The notes beneath the pieces are model-generated. The model was given only the letters and a program-made list of their open reading frames with translations. It did not search any database and was not told the origin of the DNA. Source: Martinezella miluonensis (lineage in GTDB: Bacteria > Pseudomonadota > Alphaproteobacteria > Rhizobiales > Rhizobiaceae). Taken from it: DNA of 64,000 nucleotides. The stretch lies in NCBI RefSeq assembly GCF_900094545.1, contig NZ_FMAH01000012.1:62001-126000 (forward strand). The letters run 5' to 3'. Below are positions 51,730 through 61,240 of this stretch, piece after piece; position 1 is the stretch's first letter, and each line of letters opens with the position of its first letter. A program made the translations under genes and the position numbers.

Positions 51730-53331
51730 TCACTCCGCAGCCGGAACGAGGTTTTCGGAAATCAGCTTGGCCTCCGGCTCTTCGTCCGGTCCCGGGCCCT
51801 TGCGGATCGCCTTGATCATCAGCGTCATCTCGATGACGATGAGGACCGTATAGAGAGACGCAAAGCCGAGAATGGTCAGAAGCACGGTGCCGGCGCCGAG
51901 ATTGGAGACGGCAGCCGCTGTCGGCAGCACGCCTTCGATGATCCATGGCTGGCGGCCGAACTCGGCAACCACCCAGCCGAGCTCGATGGCGACCCAGGGA
52001 AGCGGGATCGCAAAGACGGCAATCCGAAGCAGCAGCGGATAGCTGTCGAGCTTCCGTCGCGCCGAAAGCCAGAAGAAGACCGTCATCAGCAGGATGAAGA
52101 ACATGCCGAGCCCGACCATAGTGCGGAAGGACCAGAACAGCGTCGGCACATGCGGAATAGTGTCGCGCGCAGCCTGTGCTATCTGCTCTTCGGTCGCTTG
52201 GCGGGGGTCGTTGACATAGCGCTTCAGCAGAAGTGCGTAGCCGAGTTCGTGACCGATCTCCTCGAAGGAAGAGCGTGCCTCGGCGGTGGCGACATCCTGC
52301 GAGGCGCCGCCAGAACCGGCCGACTTTGCCGCTCGGATCTTCAGCAGCGCGTCATAGGCCTTGATACCCTGGCGGATACTGTCCTTGGCCTCCGCTTCGA
52401 GCTTGTCGATACCGGGGATCTCAGTCGTCAGCGATCGGGTGCCGATCAGGCCCATGACCCATGGAATATGCACGGCATAGTGCGTTTCACGCGCCTCCTG
52501 ATCCGGAAAGCCGAAGGCGGTGAAGGCAGCCGGTGCCGGCTCGGTCTTCCACATGCCCTCGATCGCCGCGAGCTTCATCTTCTGATGCTCCGTCGTCAGA
52601 TAGCCGCTTTCATCGCCGAGCACGACCACTGAAAGCGCCGAGGCCAGACCGAAGGATGCCGCAACCGTCATTGAGCGCTTCGCCAGCTCAACGCTGCGGC
52701 CCCTCAGGAGATACCAGGCCGAGACGCCGAGTACGAAGACGGAGGCACAGACGTAGCCGGCAGAAACGGTATGGACGAACTTCGCCTGCGCCACTGGGTT
52801 GAAGACGACGTCGAAGAAGCTGACGATCTCCATACGCATGGTCTGCGGATTGAGCGCCGAACCCACCGGGTTCTGCATCCAGCCATTGGCGATCAATATC
52901 CACAGGGCCGAGAAATTCGAGCCGAGCGCAACGGCCCAGGTGGCGACCAGATGCCCGACCTTCGAGAGCCGATCCCAGCCGAAGAAGAACAGGCCGACGA
53001 AAGTCGCCTCGAGGAAGAAGGCCATCAGACCCTCGATCGCGAGCGGCGCGCCGAAAATATCGCCGACATAATAGCTGTAGTAACTCCAGTTCATGCCGAA
53101 CTGGAATTCCATCACAAGGCCCGTGGCGACCCCGAGCACAAAATTGATGCCGAAAAGCGTCCCCCAGAACTTCGTCATTTGCCGCCAGATCTGACGGCCG
53201 GTCATGACATAGGTCGTTTCCATGATGGCAAGCAGCACGGACAGACCCAGCGTCAGCGGCACGAATAAGAAGTGATAGAGTGCCGTCATGGCAAACTGCA
53301 GGCGCGATAGCGCCACGATATCAAGTTCCAT
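51730..53331 (-). CDS. cydA: Cytochrome bd ubiquinol oxidase subunit I CydA
   Basis: A 533-residue catalytic subunit that oxidises ubiquinol and reduces oxygen to water with high affinity. It starts MELDIVALSRLQFAMTALYH, carrying the axial His of haem b595, and shows FWGTLFGINFVLGVATG, the Q-loop region, WSFRTMVGLGMFF and PWVAIELGWVVAEFGRQPW. The Q-loop carries an Ala/Ser-rich insertion (KSAGSGGASQDVATAEA). GGGAG precedes the ATG. It follows cydC by about 80 bases. Confidence 0.97.
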   Translation of the reverse strand: MELDIVALSRLQFAMTALYHFLFVPLTLGLSVLLAIMETTYVMTGRQIWRQMTKFWGTLFGINFVLGVATGLVMEFQFGMNWSYYSYYVGDIFGAPLAIEGLMAFFLEATFVGLFFFGWDRLSKVGHLVATWAVALGSNFSALWILIANGWMQNPVGSALNPQTMRMEIVSFFDVVFNPVAQAKFVHTVSAGYVCASVFVLGVSAWYLLRGRSVELAKRSMTVAASFGLASALSVVVLGDESGYLTTEHQKMKLAAIEGMWKTEPAPAAFTAFGFPDQEARETHYAVHIPWVMGLIGTRSLTTEIPGIDKLEAEAKDSIRQGIKAYDALLKIRAAKSAGSGGASQDVATAEARSSFEEIGHELGYALLLKRYVNDPRQATEEQIAQAARDTIPHVPTLFWSFRTMVGLGMFFILLMTVFFWLSARRKLDSYPLLLRIAVFAIPLPWVAIELGWVVAEFGRQPWIIEGVLPTAAAVSNLGAGTVLLTILGFASLYTVLIVIEMTLMIKAIRKGPGPDEEPEAKLISENLVPAAE

Positions 53332-53409
53332 AGTCTTTCTCCCACCCCCTACGGTGTGTCTGACAGGAATGCGGCGCGATCGGATGCGCCGCGGGTATGC
53401 GACTACTCC

Positions 53410-55101
53410 TCAGTCCGGCCGAAGGCGGTGGAGGAGTGTTTCGAATTCCGATGTGCCGCGCAGCGCGTCGGCGGCGACGCGGCCGCCGTCCAGAAGCAAG
53501 ATACGGTCGGCCAAAGCCGCCTCGCGACGGATATGCGTGGCTATGACAAGGCTGCGTCCGCCTGCTGCCGACGCCAGCCTTTCAAGCACGGCGCGGGCGG
53601 TATCCGCATCGAGGCCCTCGGTCGGCTCGTCGAGCAGCCAGAGCGGAATGTCGCGCAACAACAGCCTTGCGAGGGTCAGCCGGCGCGATTGCCCGCCGGA
53701 GAGACCGGCTCCGCCTTCGCCGAGCCTGGCCGAAAGATCATGCGGCAGGGCTTCGATGTCTTCGAGTAGCCCCGCAGTTGCGAGTACCTCACGCAGTCGG
53801 CTATCGTCGGCATCGGGCGCTGCCAGTTGCAGGTTACCGCGCACCGTGTCCTGAAACAGCTCGCTACGCTGAGTCAGCCTCGCTGACGGCAGACAAGCAA
53901 CCGAGCCGCTACTCGTAGCGATCTCGCCCGCCAACAGCGCGAGCAGCGTCGACTTGCCGACACCGCTCGGACCGACGACGGCAAGCCGCTCGCCCACCGC
54001 CAGCGACAGGGACAGACCTTGCAGGACCGGCCGCGCCGCGCCCTCATGGCCTGCGACAACAGTTTCGAGTTGAAGGGCGCAGCCAACCTCCGGCCTGGTG
54101 ATTGCCTGCGTCGCGGCCACCGGCCTCAGCCGCGGTGCGATACGCTTTGCGGCAAGCAGAGTGCGACCAAGCTCCAGCACGCCCCGTCGCATGGCAGCGA
54201 AAGGCTCTGTCGCGGCAAACGCTATGAGCAAGGCGAAGGCGGCTGCAGGCGCACCGATCGTTCCCTGCCTTGCAAGAAAGGCGACCGTCAGCAGGGTGGC
54301 AGTCAACAGCGATGTCGAGGCTAAGGAGAAGCCAGCTGCGACACCACTATCTATCCGGTTCAGGGCATCGTCTGCCTCTGCCAGGCGTCGATCCGCCTCG
54401 TCTACGGCCAGGCGCTGTGCCTGCAACTGGCCGACCATTGCCAGTTCCGCCTGGCCGGCGACGAGATCGATGCTCCTAGCTCGCAGGGCCTCCATCGCAT
54501 GGGCACGCCGCCGCCCCGGCATCAGAGCCATGCGCCCCGCAGCCAGCGAAAGACCAAGACAGACAGCAACGAGCCATAGCCCCGCAAGGCCGCCAAGGAT
54601 TGGGTCGATCAAGCAAAGCGCTATGGTAACGGCAAAGGCGGCAAGAATTGCGACAACAGCCGGCACCAGCACACGCAGGTAAAGCGAGTCGAGCGCATCG
54701 ACATCGTTCGTCAGCCGAAACAACAGCTTTGCCGGCCGGCGGATCATCATCGCGGCAGCGGCAGGTTCCGCCCAGCCGCGAAACAGCCGCTCGCGCAGCG
54801 CCGCAAGCACCTTGAGCGTCGCATCGTGGGTGACGATCCTTTCGCCATAGCGAGCCGCGGTGCGCCCGATTGCAAACAGGCGTATGCCTGCCGAAGGAAC
54901 AAAGACATCGAAGATTATGGCGCTCGCGGCGCTCAGGCCGGCAAAGGCCGAGGCTGTGATGAACCAGCCGGAAAGCCCGAGCAAACCGCCGCCGGCCAGC
55001 ATCGCCAGAGCCGAAAGAGCGGCGCCGAGAGCGAGGCTTGCCCCACGCTCCATCCAGAACAGTTTGATGATGGGAAGAAGCGTTGTGAGCGAGCGCTTCA
55101 T
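53410..55101 (-). CDS. cydC: Heterodimeric ABC exporter subunit CydC
   Basis: A 563-residue half-transporter. The N-terminal membrane domain (about 1-310) is joined to an ATPase with Walker A GPSGVGKST, signature LSGGQSRRLTLAR and Walker B LWLLDEPTEGLD. With CydD it exports glutathione/cysteine or handles haem for cytochrome bd assembly. The start overlaps the cydD stop by four bases. The tail after the ATPase is short, as usual. Confidence 0.94.
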   Translation of the reverse strand: MKRSLTTLLPIIKLFWMERGASLALGAALSALAMLAGGGLLGLSGWFITASAFAGLSAASAIIFDVFVPSAGIRLFAIGRTAARYGERIVTHDATLKVLAALRERLFRGWAEPAAAAMMIRRPAKLLFRLTNDVDALDSLYLRVLVPAVVAILAAFAVTIALCLIDPILGGLAGLWLVAVCLGLSLAAGRMALMPGRRRAHAMEALRARSIDLVAGQAELAMVGQLQAQRLAVDEADRRLAEADDALNRIDSGVAAGFSLASTSLLTATLLTVAFLARQGTIGAPAAAFALLIAFAATEPFAAMRRGVLELGRTLLAAKRIAPRLRPVAATQAITRPEVGCALQLETVVAGHEGAARPVLQGLSLSLAVGERLAVVGPSGVGKSTLLALLAGEIATSSGSVACLPSARLTQRSELFQDTVRGNLQLAAPDADDSRLREVLATAGLLEDIEALPHDLSARLGEGGAGLSGGQSRRLTLARLLLRDIPLWLLDEPTEGLDADTARAVLERLASAAGGRSLVIATHIRREAALADRILLLDGGRVAADALRGTSEFETLLHRLRPD

Positions 55102-56849
55102 GCTGCCACCCTCCGCGCCAGCGTATCCAGGCGGACGATGCGGTCCAGACGTCCGGCCAGCACCGGATCATGCGTGGCGACGATGAGGATACGTCCCTTG
55201 GCAAGCGCAAGCAGCGCATCCGTTATGGCTGATGCGGTCTGCGCATCGAGATGGGCGGTCGGTTCGTCTGCAAGGATGATATCGGCTTGTTCATCGACCA
55301 TCATGCGCGCCAGCGCCAGCCTCGCCGCTTCGCCGCCGGAAAGACCAAGCCCGCCCTCCCCGATTGCCGCGACCCGCTCGGGCGTAAAGACCCGATCGAG
55401 ACCAACGCTGCCAAGCGCGCCTGCGACCGCATCGCTGTCGATGCCGCTGCGCCCTAGCGCAACATTGCGCATGACGCTGCCGGCAAAGACATGCGGCGAC
55501 TGGCCGATCCAGGCCATGCGGCGGCGCAGGCTATCTACTGTGTCATCCCGCAGCGGCATGCCTCCAATGCGCACCACGCCCGCCTCGTGCCGCGCCAATC
55601 CGGCTATCAGCGACAAGATGGTGGTCTTGCCGGAGCCGCTGGCGCCCCATAGCGCCACATGCTCCCCAGGTGCGACCGAGAGATCGAAATGATCGATCAC
55701 GGGTTTACGCTCCGGCCCGTGGCGGAAGACCAGGCCTTCGATCTCGATCAAGGCCGGGCCGACGAATGGGCGTGGCTTCGCATCGCTGCCGCCGAGAATG
55801 GTTTGCTGCGATGTCCCCAGCTCTTTCAACGCCGCAAGCGCTGCCTCGCCGGCGGCGCGGTCATGCCAGACGACAGACAATTCGCGCAGCGGCTCGAAGA
55901 AGGCCGGCGCGAGCAGAAGGATGAAAAGGCCCTGAGTGAGCGTCAATCGGCCTTCCCAGGTGCCGATATCGATCGATCCGAGCAGGCTGAAACCCACATA
56001 GACGGCAGTGGCGGCGACGCCGAGGGCGGCGAAGAACTCGAGCACAGCCGAGGACAGAAAGGCGATCCTGAGTACCGCCATGGTACGAACCCGCAAGGAC
56101 TCCGCGTCCGCCCGCAGTCGCAATGCCGTCGTATCGACGGCATCAAGTGCACGAATGGTGGCAAGGCCGCGCAGCCGGTCGAGTAGAAAGGCGTTGATAC
56201 CGCCGGTCTCGGCGAGTTGCTGTTCGCTGGCGGCCTTGGCGCGCCATCCGATCAACGCCATGAAAATCGGGATCAACGGGGCACAGAAAGCGAGAACCAG
56301 CGCCGCGACCCAGGAAATCGGCAGGATGCAGAGGAGCACGGCTAGCGGCACTACGCTTGCTTTCATCCGGGCGGGACGGAAGCGAGTGAGATAGGGAACG
56401 ACCGCTTCGGCCTGTTCTCCGAGGACACTGGCGGCCAAGCCGGAGGCGGGCCTGCCGCTATCGAGAGGCGAGCGCTGCGCAAGCGCCGCCGTCGCGGCGG
56501 ACCGATGCATACTCAGCTCCCGCCGGGCCGCACGGAACGCCAGCCGGCCACCGACGGCATCGAGTGCTGCGCGCAGGATTCCCAGGCCGGCGACGACAGC
56601 CGCAGCGACCGCGACATCGGCGACCCCGCCGCCCTTACTGATTGCACCCACACCGATTGCCAGCATGGCGGCCTGGCCGATCCACATCAATGACGAAAGA
56701 CAGAGGATAGCCGACGCAAGACCCAAACCCGCCCTTCGCCCAATGGGTTGACGAGACGCGGCTCGCCGAACATCTCTGCGCTCCGACGTGCTCGATCCAA
56801 AAACCTCGCGTCTCTCCAACATCTCGTCGCTGGCGGAGGAAGCACTCAC
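55098..56849 (-). CDS. cydD: Heterodimeric ABC exporter subunit CydD
   Basis: A half-transporter of about 583 residues. The membrane domain includes AILCLSSLMWIGQAAMLAIGVGAIS, and the ATPase has Walker A GASGSGKTT, signature LSGGEAARLALARMM and Walker B IILADEPTAHLD. The start is uncertain: GTG 56849 has AAGGGA upstream and is preferred, ATG 56822 is possible, and the open frame to 57062 looks non-coding. First gene of cydDCABX; partner of CydC. Confidence 0.92.
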   Translation of the reverse strand: MSASSASDEMLERREVFGSSTSERRDVRRAASRQPIGRRAGLGLASAILCLSSLMWIGQAAMLAIGVGAISKGGGVADVAVAAAVVAGLGILRAALDAVGGRLAFRAARRELSMHRSAATAALAQRSPLDSGRPASGLAASVLGEQAEAVVPYLTRFRPARMKASVVPLAVLLCILPISWVAALVLAFCAPLIPIFMALIGWRAKAASEQQLAETGGINAFLLDRLRGLATIRALDAVDTTALRLRADAESLRVRTMAVLRIAFLSSAVLEFFAALGVAATAVYVGFSLLGSIDIGTWEGRLTLTQGLFILLLAPAFFEPLRELSVVWHDRAAGEAALAALKELGTSQQTILGGSDAKPRPFVGPALIEIEGLVFRHGPERKPVIDHFDLSVAPGEHVALWGASGSGKTTILSLIAGLARHEAGVVRIGGMPLRDDTVDSLRRRMAWIGQSPHVFAGSVMRNVALGRSGIDSDAVAGALGSVGLDRVFTPERVAAIGEGGLGLSGGEAARLALARMMVDEQADIILADEPTAHLDAQTASAITDALLALAKGRILIVATHDPVLAGRLDRIVRLDTLARRVAA

Positions 56850-57480
56850 GTTGGCCCATCCCTTCGAATTCGCGTCATCAAGGAAGGCCCGCCGGTGGAT
56901 GAAGGCTGAATGATCTGCATCGCAGACATTTATCCCGCGCCGAACCTGGAACACACTTGCCGCAATCGACCGCATCGGAGCGCTAATATGACCGGCTTTT
57001 CGCCTCTTGCCAGCGACAAGAATAGCATGGCCGGCTTCGCCGAAGGGTTGATTTCTTCGCAAGCTATTCGCGACATGGTTCTATGCATATTGTGCACTGC
57101 GCAAAAGCACACAGGATGTCGCAGGCGTCACCTACGACCATGGCAGATTGACGCAGAAGCTCGTAGTCGAGCTGAAATTGTCAATTCTGCCCATCCCTGG
57201 CGTTCACGCGCCAATTTCTCTGGTGACCAAAATACTTTTGCGTCGCAACATTTTCGGCCATTCAAGTGCTTTGCATCGCGCCTGGTTAAACTCTCTGCGC
57301 ATGGCTTGTTGCAGCGACCGGCACCGATCCGGTCAGGGATCGCCGAATCGCTCACCCACGGCCATAATTGCCATTGAGATACGTTGGATGGCAGCAAACG
57401 CCCATCAAGAGAGGTTCAAAGCAGAAGGCTTATGTCACGCGAGCGACGAGCCTTGACGGGCAGATGCATTGCCGAAGTGC
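56850..57480. other. Intergenic, promoter region of the cyd operon
   Basis: No gene recognised. A divergent promoter zone between cydD (minus) and the universal stress protein (plus). I looked for an FNR/FixK box (TTGAT-N4-ATCAA type) and found no good match. Confidence 0.45.
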
Positions 57481-57518
57481 CGGACAAACGTATACTTGTG
57501 TATACTTGCCCGGACAAA
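57481..57518 (+). repeat. Paired direct repeats upstream of the usp gene
   Basis: CGGACAAA occurs at 57481-57488 and 57511-57518; between them GTATACTTG occurs at 57490-57498 and 57500-57508. The block lies about 65-105 bases before the usp ATG and has the look of a regulator binding site. Confidence 0.5.
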
Positions 57519-57584
57519 TACAGCCTGAGATCGTAACCGGACGTCGCAGGCTGTGCGAGCATTGACGGGTTTAAGGAGATTGGG

Positions 57585-58019
57585 ATGTATGACAGGATTA
57601 TTTGTGCGATCGGACTCGGATCCCGCGAGCGCGCCGAGCATTTGCTGCGCACCTCTCACACGCTCCTGACACCCGGCGGCGAACTGAGCGTCGTGCACGT
57701 CATCGAACTCTTTCCGTCCGGACGCGCAAACCCGGACGAGCGGGCCGTATCCATGATCGGAGAGGCGGAGGAAAAGCTCGAAGCGCTGTGCAGGCGTCTC
57801 GGCATCGACGCGACCATCGATGTGCGAAACGGCACCGCATCGAAAACCCTCCTGCTCATCGCCAAGGAGAAGAAGGCCGACTTGATCGTGCTGGCAACAC
57901 ACGCTTCAGATATCTTCGATCGGATCTTCGGCTCGACGACGGAATATGTCATTCGGCACGCCGAATGTTCCGTTCTCATCGATCGGGCCGAAAGATCGGT
58001 CGTGGCGGACAAGAAGTAG
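57585..58019 (+). CDS. Universal stress protein (UspA family)
   Basis: A 144-residue single-domain Usp. It starts YDRIICAIGLGSRERAEHLL, has the central LSVVHVIEL strand, and near the end KKADLIVLATHAS and GSTTEYVIRHAECSVLI, the nucleotide-binding C-terminal motif. AAGGAGAT lies upstream. Such proteins help survival under low oxygen or growth arrest; adjacency to the cyd operon on the opposite strand would suit a micro-oxic response, but no shared regulator site was found. Confidence 0.9.
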   Translation: MYDRIICAIGLGSRERAEHLLRTSHTLLTPGGELSVVHVIELFPSGRANPDERAVSMIGEAEEKLEALCRRLGIDATIDVRNGTASKTLLLIAKEKKADLIVLATHASDIFDRIFGSTTEYVIRHAECSVLIDRAERSVVADKK

Positions 58020-58114
58020 CAAGGATCGCAGCATGCCGGGCGCCGTCTGACTGCTTGCTTTGCAATTCGAGAATGCTATATGTCCGCCTCCGTCCAGCGT
58101 CCAAGACGAGCCGA

Positions 58115-59371
58115 ATGACCGAATCCGCCATTACCTGGGGTATCGCCGGGCTGACTGCCCTGGGCGTCGTCGCGCGCCCGTTCCGGTGGCCCGAAGCGGT
58201 CTGGGCCGTTTTCGGCGCAGCCCTTCTCCTTGCCTTCCGGCTGATCGGCCCCGCCGACGTCTGGGCAGGCATATCCAAGGGCTTCGATGTCTATCTGTTT
58301 CTCATCGGCATGATGCTTCTGTCGGAGCTTGCCCGGCGGGAGGGGCTGTTCGATTGGGTGGCGGCGATCGCCACCTCCCACGCCAAAGGATCGCCTCGCC
58401 GGCTGTTTCTGCTCGTCTATATCGTCGGCGTGGTGGTGACCGTGTTTCTGTCGAACGACGCCACGGCCGTCGTTCTCACCCCGGCCGTCTATGCGGCCTG
58501 CCGGGCAGCCAGGGTCAAAGACCCTATGCCCTATCTGCTGGTCTGTGCCTTCATCGCCAATGCCGCCAGCTTCGTGCTGCCGATCTCGAACCCGGCCAAT
58601 CTGGTGATCTTCGCCGGCGGGGAAATGCCGCCTCTGTCGCGTTGGATGGCAACGTTCCTGCTGCCTTCGATCGTTTCTATCGTCGTGACCTTCGCCTGCC
58701 TCTACTGGACGCAAAGACATGCATTGGCGGAAGATACGATCGCGCGCAATGTCGAAGAGCCCGCCCTCTCACATAGCGCCAAGCTCGCCGGATGGGGACT
58801 TTTGGTGACGGCGCTTATCCTCATCGGGGCGTCCGCCATGCATCTGGATCTCGGCATCCCAACCTTCGCCGCCGGCGTCATGACGACCATTATCGTCCTT
58901 GCTCTTACGCGGCAGAGCCCGATCGAGACCATGCGCGGCATAAGCTGGAGCGTATTGCCGCTGGTTGCCGGACTTTTCGTCATCGTCGAAGCGGTCAATC
59001 ATACCGGCTTGACCTCGCTCCTCTCCGACAGGCTCGCATCGCTTGCGGCCCAATCGCAAATGCAGGCGGTCGGAGCGGCCGGCCTTTCGGTCGCCATCGT
59101 CTCCAACCTCGTCAACAACCTGCCCGCCGGTCTCTTCGCCGGCAGCGCAGTGCAAGCAGCCCATGTTCCCGATGCCATTGCCGGAGCCGTGCTGATCGGC
59201 GTCGATCTTGGCCCCAACCTCTCCGTCACCGGTTCGCTCGCCACCATCCTGTGGCTTGCGGCCCTGCGTCGCGAAGGTCTGCATATGGGCGCTTGGGCCT
59301 TCCTGAAACTCGGCGCCGTCGTCATGCTCCCGGCGCTGATCCTCTCGCTGGCGGCCCTTTCGCTGATATAG
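58115..59371 (+). CDS. ArsB/NhaD-type ion transporter
   Basis: A 418-residue membrane protein with about eleven helices, resembling the ArsB (arsenite efflux) branch of the ion-transporter superfamily. Landmarks are FLIGMMLLSELARREGLFDWVA, VVVTVFLSNDATAVVLTPAVYA, ISNPANLVIFAGGEMP and the C-terminal VSNLVNNLPAGLFAGSA plus GPNLSVTGSLATILW. ATG 58115 is chosen; the frame continues upstream through the usp gene only as a shadow. No arsR or arsC is beside it, so arsenite is not certain as cargo. Confidence 0.88.
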   Translation: MTESAITWGIAGLTALGVVARPFRWPEAVWAVFGAALLLAFRLIGPADVWAGISKGFDVYLFLIGMMLLSELARREGLFDWVAAIATSHAKGSPRRLFLLVYIVGVVVTVFLSNDATAVVLTPAVYAACRAARVKDPMPYLLVCAFIANAASFVLPISNPANLVIFAGGEMPPLSRWMATFLLPSIVSIVVTFACLYWTQRHALAEDTIARNVEEPALSHSAKLAGWGLLVTALILIGASAMHLDLGIPTFAAGVMTTIIVLALTRQSPIETMRGISWSVLPLVAGLFVIVEAVNHTGLTSLLSDRLASLAAQSQMQAVGAAGLSVAIVSNLVNNLPAGLFAGSAVQAAHVPDAIAGAVLIGVDLGPNLSVTGSLATILWLAALRREGLHMGAWAFLKLGAVVMLPALILSLAALSLI

Positions 59372-59427
59372 CGACAAACCACTCCCGCATTGTAGACGAC
59401 CGGTCCATTATTTGTTATCGGACGGCC

Positions 59428-60030
59428 ATGGCGACCAGAAAGAAATCCGATCTGACACGCAACCACATCCTCGAGATCGGGCGAGAGCTCGTGCTGCGCA
59501 AGGGTTTCGGCGGCGTTGGGCTCAAGGAACTGCTCGATCAAAGTGCCGTTCCGAAAGGATCTTTCTACTATTATTTTGCCTCCAAGGAGGCGTTTGGCTG
59601 CGCCCTGCTCAAGGAATATTGCGCCGACTACGCACAACGCCTCGATACCCTTTTCGGCTGGAAAGGAACCGGCCGTCAGCGGTTGATGCATTATTGGAAC
59701 GCATGGCTTGCCGACGGTAATGCCGGCAGCCTCGCAGAGCGTTGCCTCGTCGTGAAGCTTGCCGCCGAAATCTCCGATCTTTCCGAGAGCATGCGCGTGA
59801 TCCTGCTCGGCGGTGTCGACGATCTCCTTCGGCGAATTGCCACCACCCTGACAGAGGGTCGCGAAGACGGCTCGATTGCGCCTTCCTGCGTCCCGGAAAA
59901 GATGGCCCGCTCGCTCTACAGCCTTTGGCTCGGCGCGGCGATCCTCGCCAAACTTGGAAAAGACAAAACACCGCTCGATCAAGCCATGCTTGCCACCGAG
60001 CAGGCCCTTTCCGCCCCCGGCAGCCTTTGA
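59428..60030 (+). CDS. TetR-family regulator
   Basis: A 200-residue repressor. The N-terminal helix-turn-helix is DLTRNHILEIGRELVLRKGFGGVGLKELLDQSAVPKGSFYYYFASKEAF (core LLDQSAVPKGSFYYYF). The ligand-binding half resembles the AcuR/YxaF branch (LAERCLVVKLAAEISDLSESMR). ATG 59428 was chosen. It is followed after 42 bases by the dehydrogenase gene on the same strand, a common regulator/oxidoreductase pair, often responsive to electrophiles or aldehydes. Confidence 0.9.
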   Translation: MATRKKSDLTRNHILEIGRELVLRKGFGGVGLKELLDQSAVPKGSFYYYFASKEAFGCALLKEYCADYAQRLDTLFGWKGTGRQRLMHYWNAWLADGNAGSLAERCLVVKLAAEISDLSESMRVILLGGVDDLLRRIATTLTEGREDGSIAPSCVPEKMARSLYSLWLGAAILAKLGKDKTPLDQAMLATEQALSAPGSL

Positions 60031-60072
60031 GCCCAGCCGGGACCAGCACATCAAACATGCAAGGAAACCATA

Positions 60073-61050
60073 ATGCGTAGCGCCATTCACGAAGTCTTCG
60101 GCGACCCGGCTGCAGTTCTTCGTCTTGCCGAGATGCCTTTGCCACAACCGGTCGCCGGACAAGTGCGAATTCGCACCATCTTGTCGCCCATCCACAATCA
60201 CGACCTCTGGACCGTCCGAGGCGCCTATGGCTACAAGCCGATCCTGCCTGCGATCGGCGGCAGCGAGGCGGTTGGGATCGTCGATGCCGCCGGCGCCGGC
60301 GTCGATAGCGCGCTCATCGGCAAACGTGTCGTTGCAGCCGGCGTTCACGGCACCTGGGCCGAACAGTTCATCGCACCCGCTGCAAGCCTCGTTCCCGTGC
60401 CCGATGCGATCACCGATGAGGCCGCAGCACAGCTCATCGCCATGCCGTTCAGTGCCATTGCTCTCCTTGAATTCCTCAATGTCGAGAAGGGCGACTGGAT
60501 CATCCAGAACGCTGCGAACGGAGCCGTCGGCAAGACGCTCGCCATGCTCGCGCATAGCCGCGGCGTGCATGCGATTAATCTCGTACGGCGCGACGCCGGC
60601 GTCGAGGAACTGGCCGTATTTGGCATCGAAAACGCCGTCTCGACGGCATCCCCGGATTGGAAGACCAAAGTGCGTGCCTTGGTCGGCAATGCCCCCATCC
60701 GGGCCGCCGTCGATTCCGTCGGCGGCGTTGCAAGCAACGATCTCGCCGACCTCCTGGGCGAGAACGGCCTGCTGGTTTCCTTCGGCACCGCCGCTGGCAA
60801 GCCGATGCAGATCGCGTCGGGCTCGGTCATTTTCAAGCAGCTCACCATCAAGGGCTTCTGGGGCAGCAAGATCAGCGCCGCCATGCCCACCGAGGAGCGG
60901 CGGCGACTGATCGGCGAACTCATCACGCGCGTTGCCTCCGGCGACGTCAAGCTGCCGGTGGAAGCTGCCTATGACATGACGGAGATCGCCCAGGCGGTGA
61001 AATCCTCGCTGGCCCCCGGCAAGGCGGGCAAGGTTCTCCTGAAGCCGTAA
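60073..61050 (+). CDS. Zinc-independent MDR-type quinone/alcohol dehydrogenase
   Basis: A 325-residue medium-chain reductase. It has an N-terminal GroES-like part (VRIRTILSPIHNHDLWTVRG, GSEAVGIVDAAGAGV) and the Rossmann part (GDWIIQNAANGAVGKTLAMLA). The family's metal-ligating cysteines are absent, so it is probably a quinone oxidoreductase-like NADPH enzyme rather than a zinc alcohol dehydrogenase. It lies behind the TetR gene and is likely controlled by it. Confidence 0.88.
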   Translation: MRSAIHEVFGDPAAVLRLAEMPLPQPVAGQVRIRTILSPIHNHDLWTVRGAYGYKPILPAIGGSEAVGIVDAAGAGVDSALIGKRVVAAGVHGTWAEQFIAPAASLVPVPDAITDEAAAQLIAMPFSAIALLEFLNVEKGDWIIQNAANGAVGKTLAMLAHSRGVHAINLVRRDAGVEELAVFGIENAVSTASPDWKTKVRALVGNAPIRAAVDSVGGVASNDLADLLGENGLLVSFGTAAGKPMQIASGSVIFKQLTIKGFWGSKISAAMPTEERRRLIGELITRVASGDVKLPVEAAYDMTEIAQAVKSSLAPGKAGKVLLKP

Positions 61051-61240
61051 TCGATAATGACACGCGCCCTATCAAGGGCTGCCTCCGCCGCGGGCGCCAG
61101 GCGGTCCAAGGCGCGTGCCTCCACTGCGTTTTTCCGATCCGGCGCGCATGCGACGGCGCCGACGGCTCTGTTCTTTAGATAGTGATCAGACTTTTGCTTT
61201 ATCAAGCACAAATCTGTCTGATCAGTTCGGAGTAGCGTTG

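Noticed and set aside
56850-57584. Possible FNR/FixK box for the cyd operon
   Set aside because: TTGAT and TTGAC half-sites occur, but none has the matching second half at the right distance.
57602-58114. Extension of the ArsB-like frame through the universal stress gene
   Set aside because: It is an out-of-frame shadow (Arg/His/Ala-rich) of the usp coding region.
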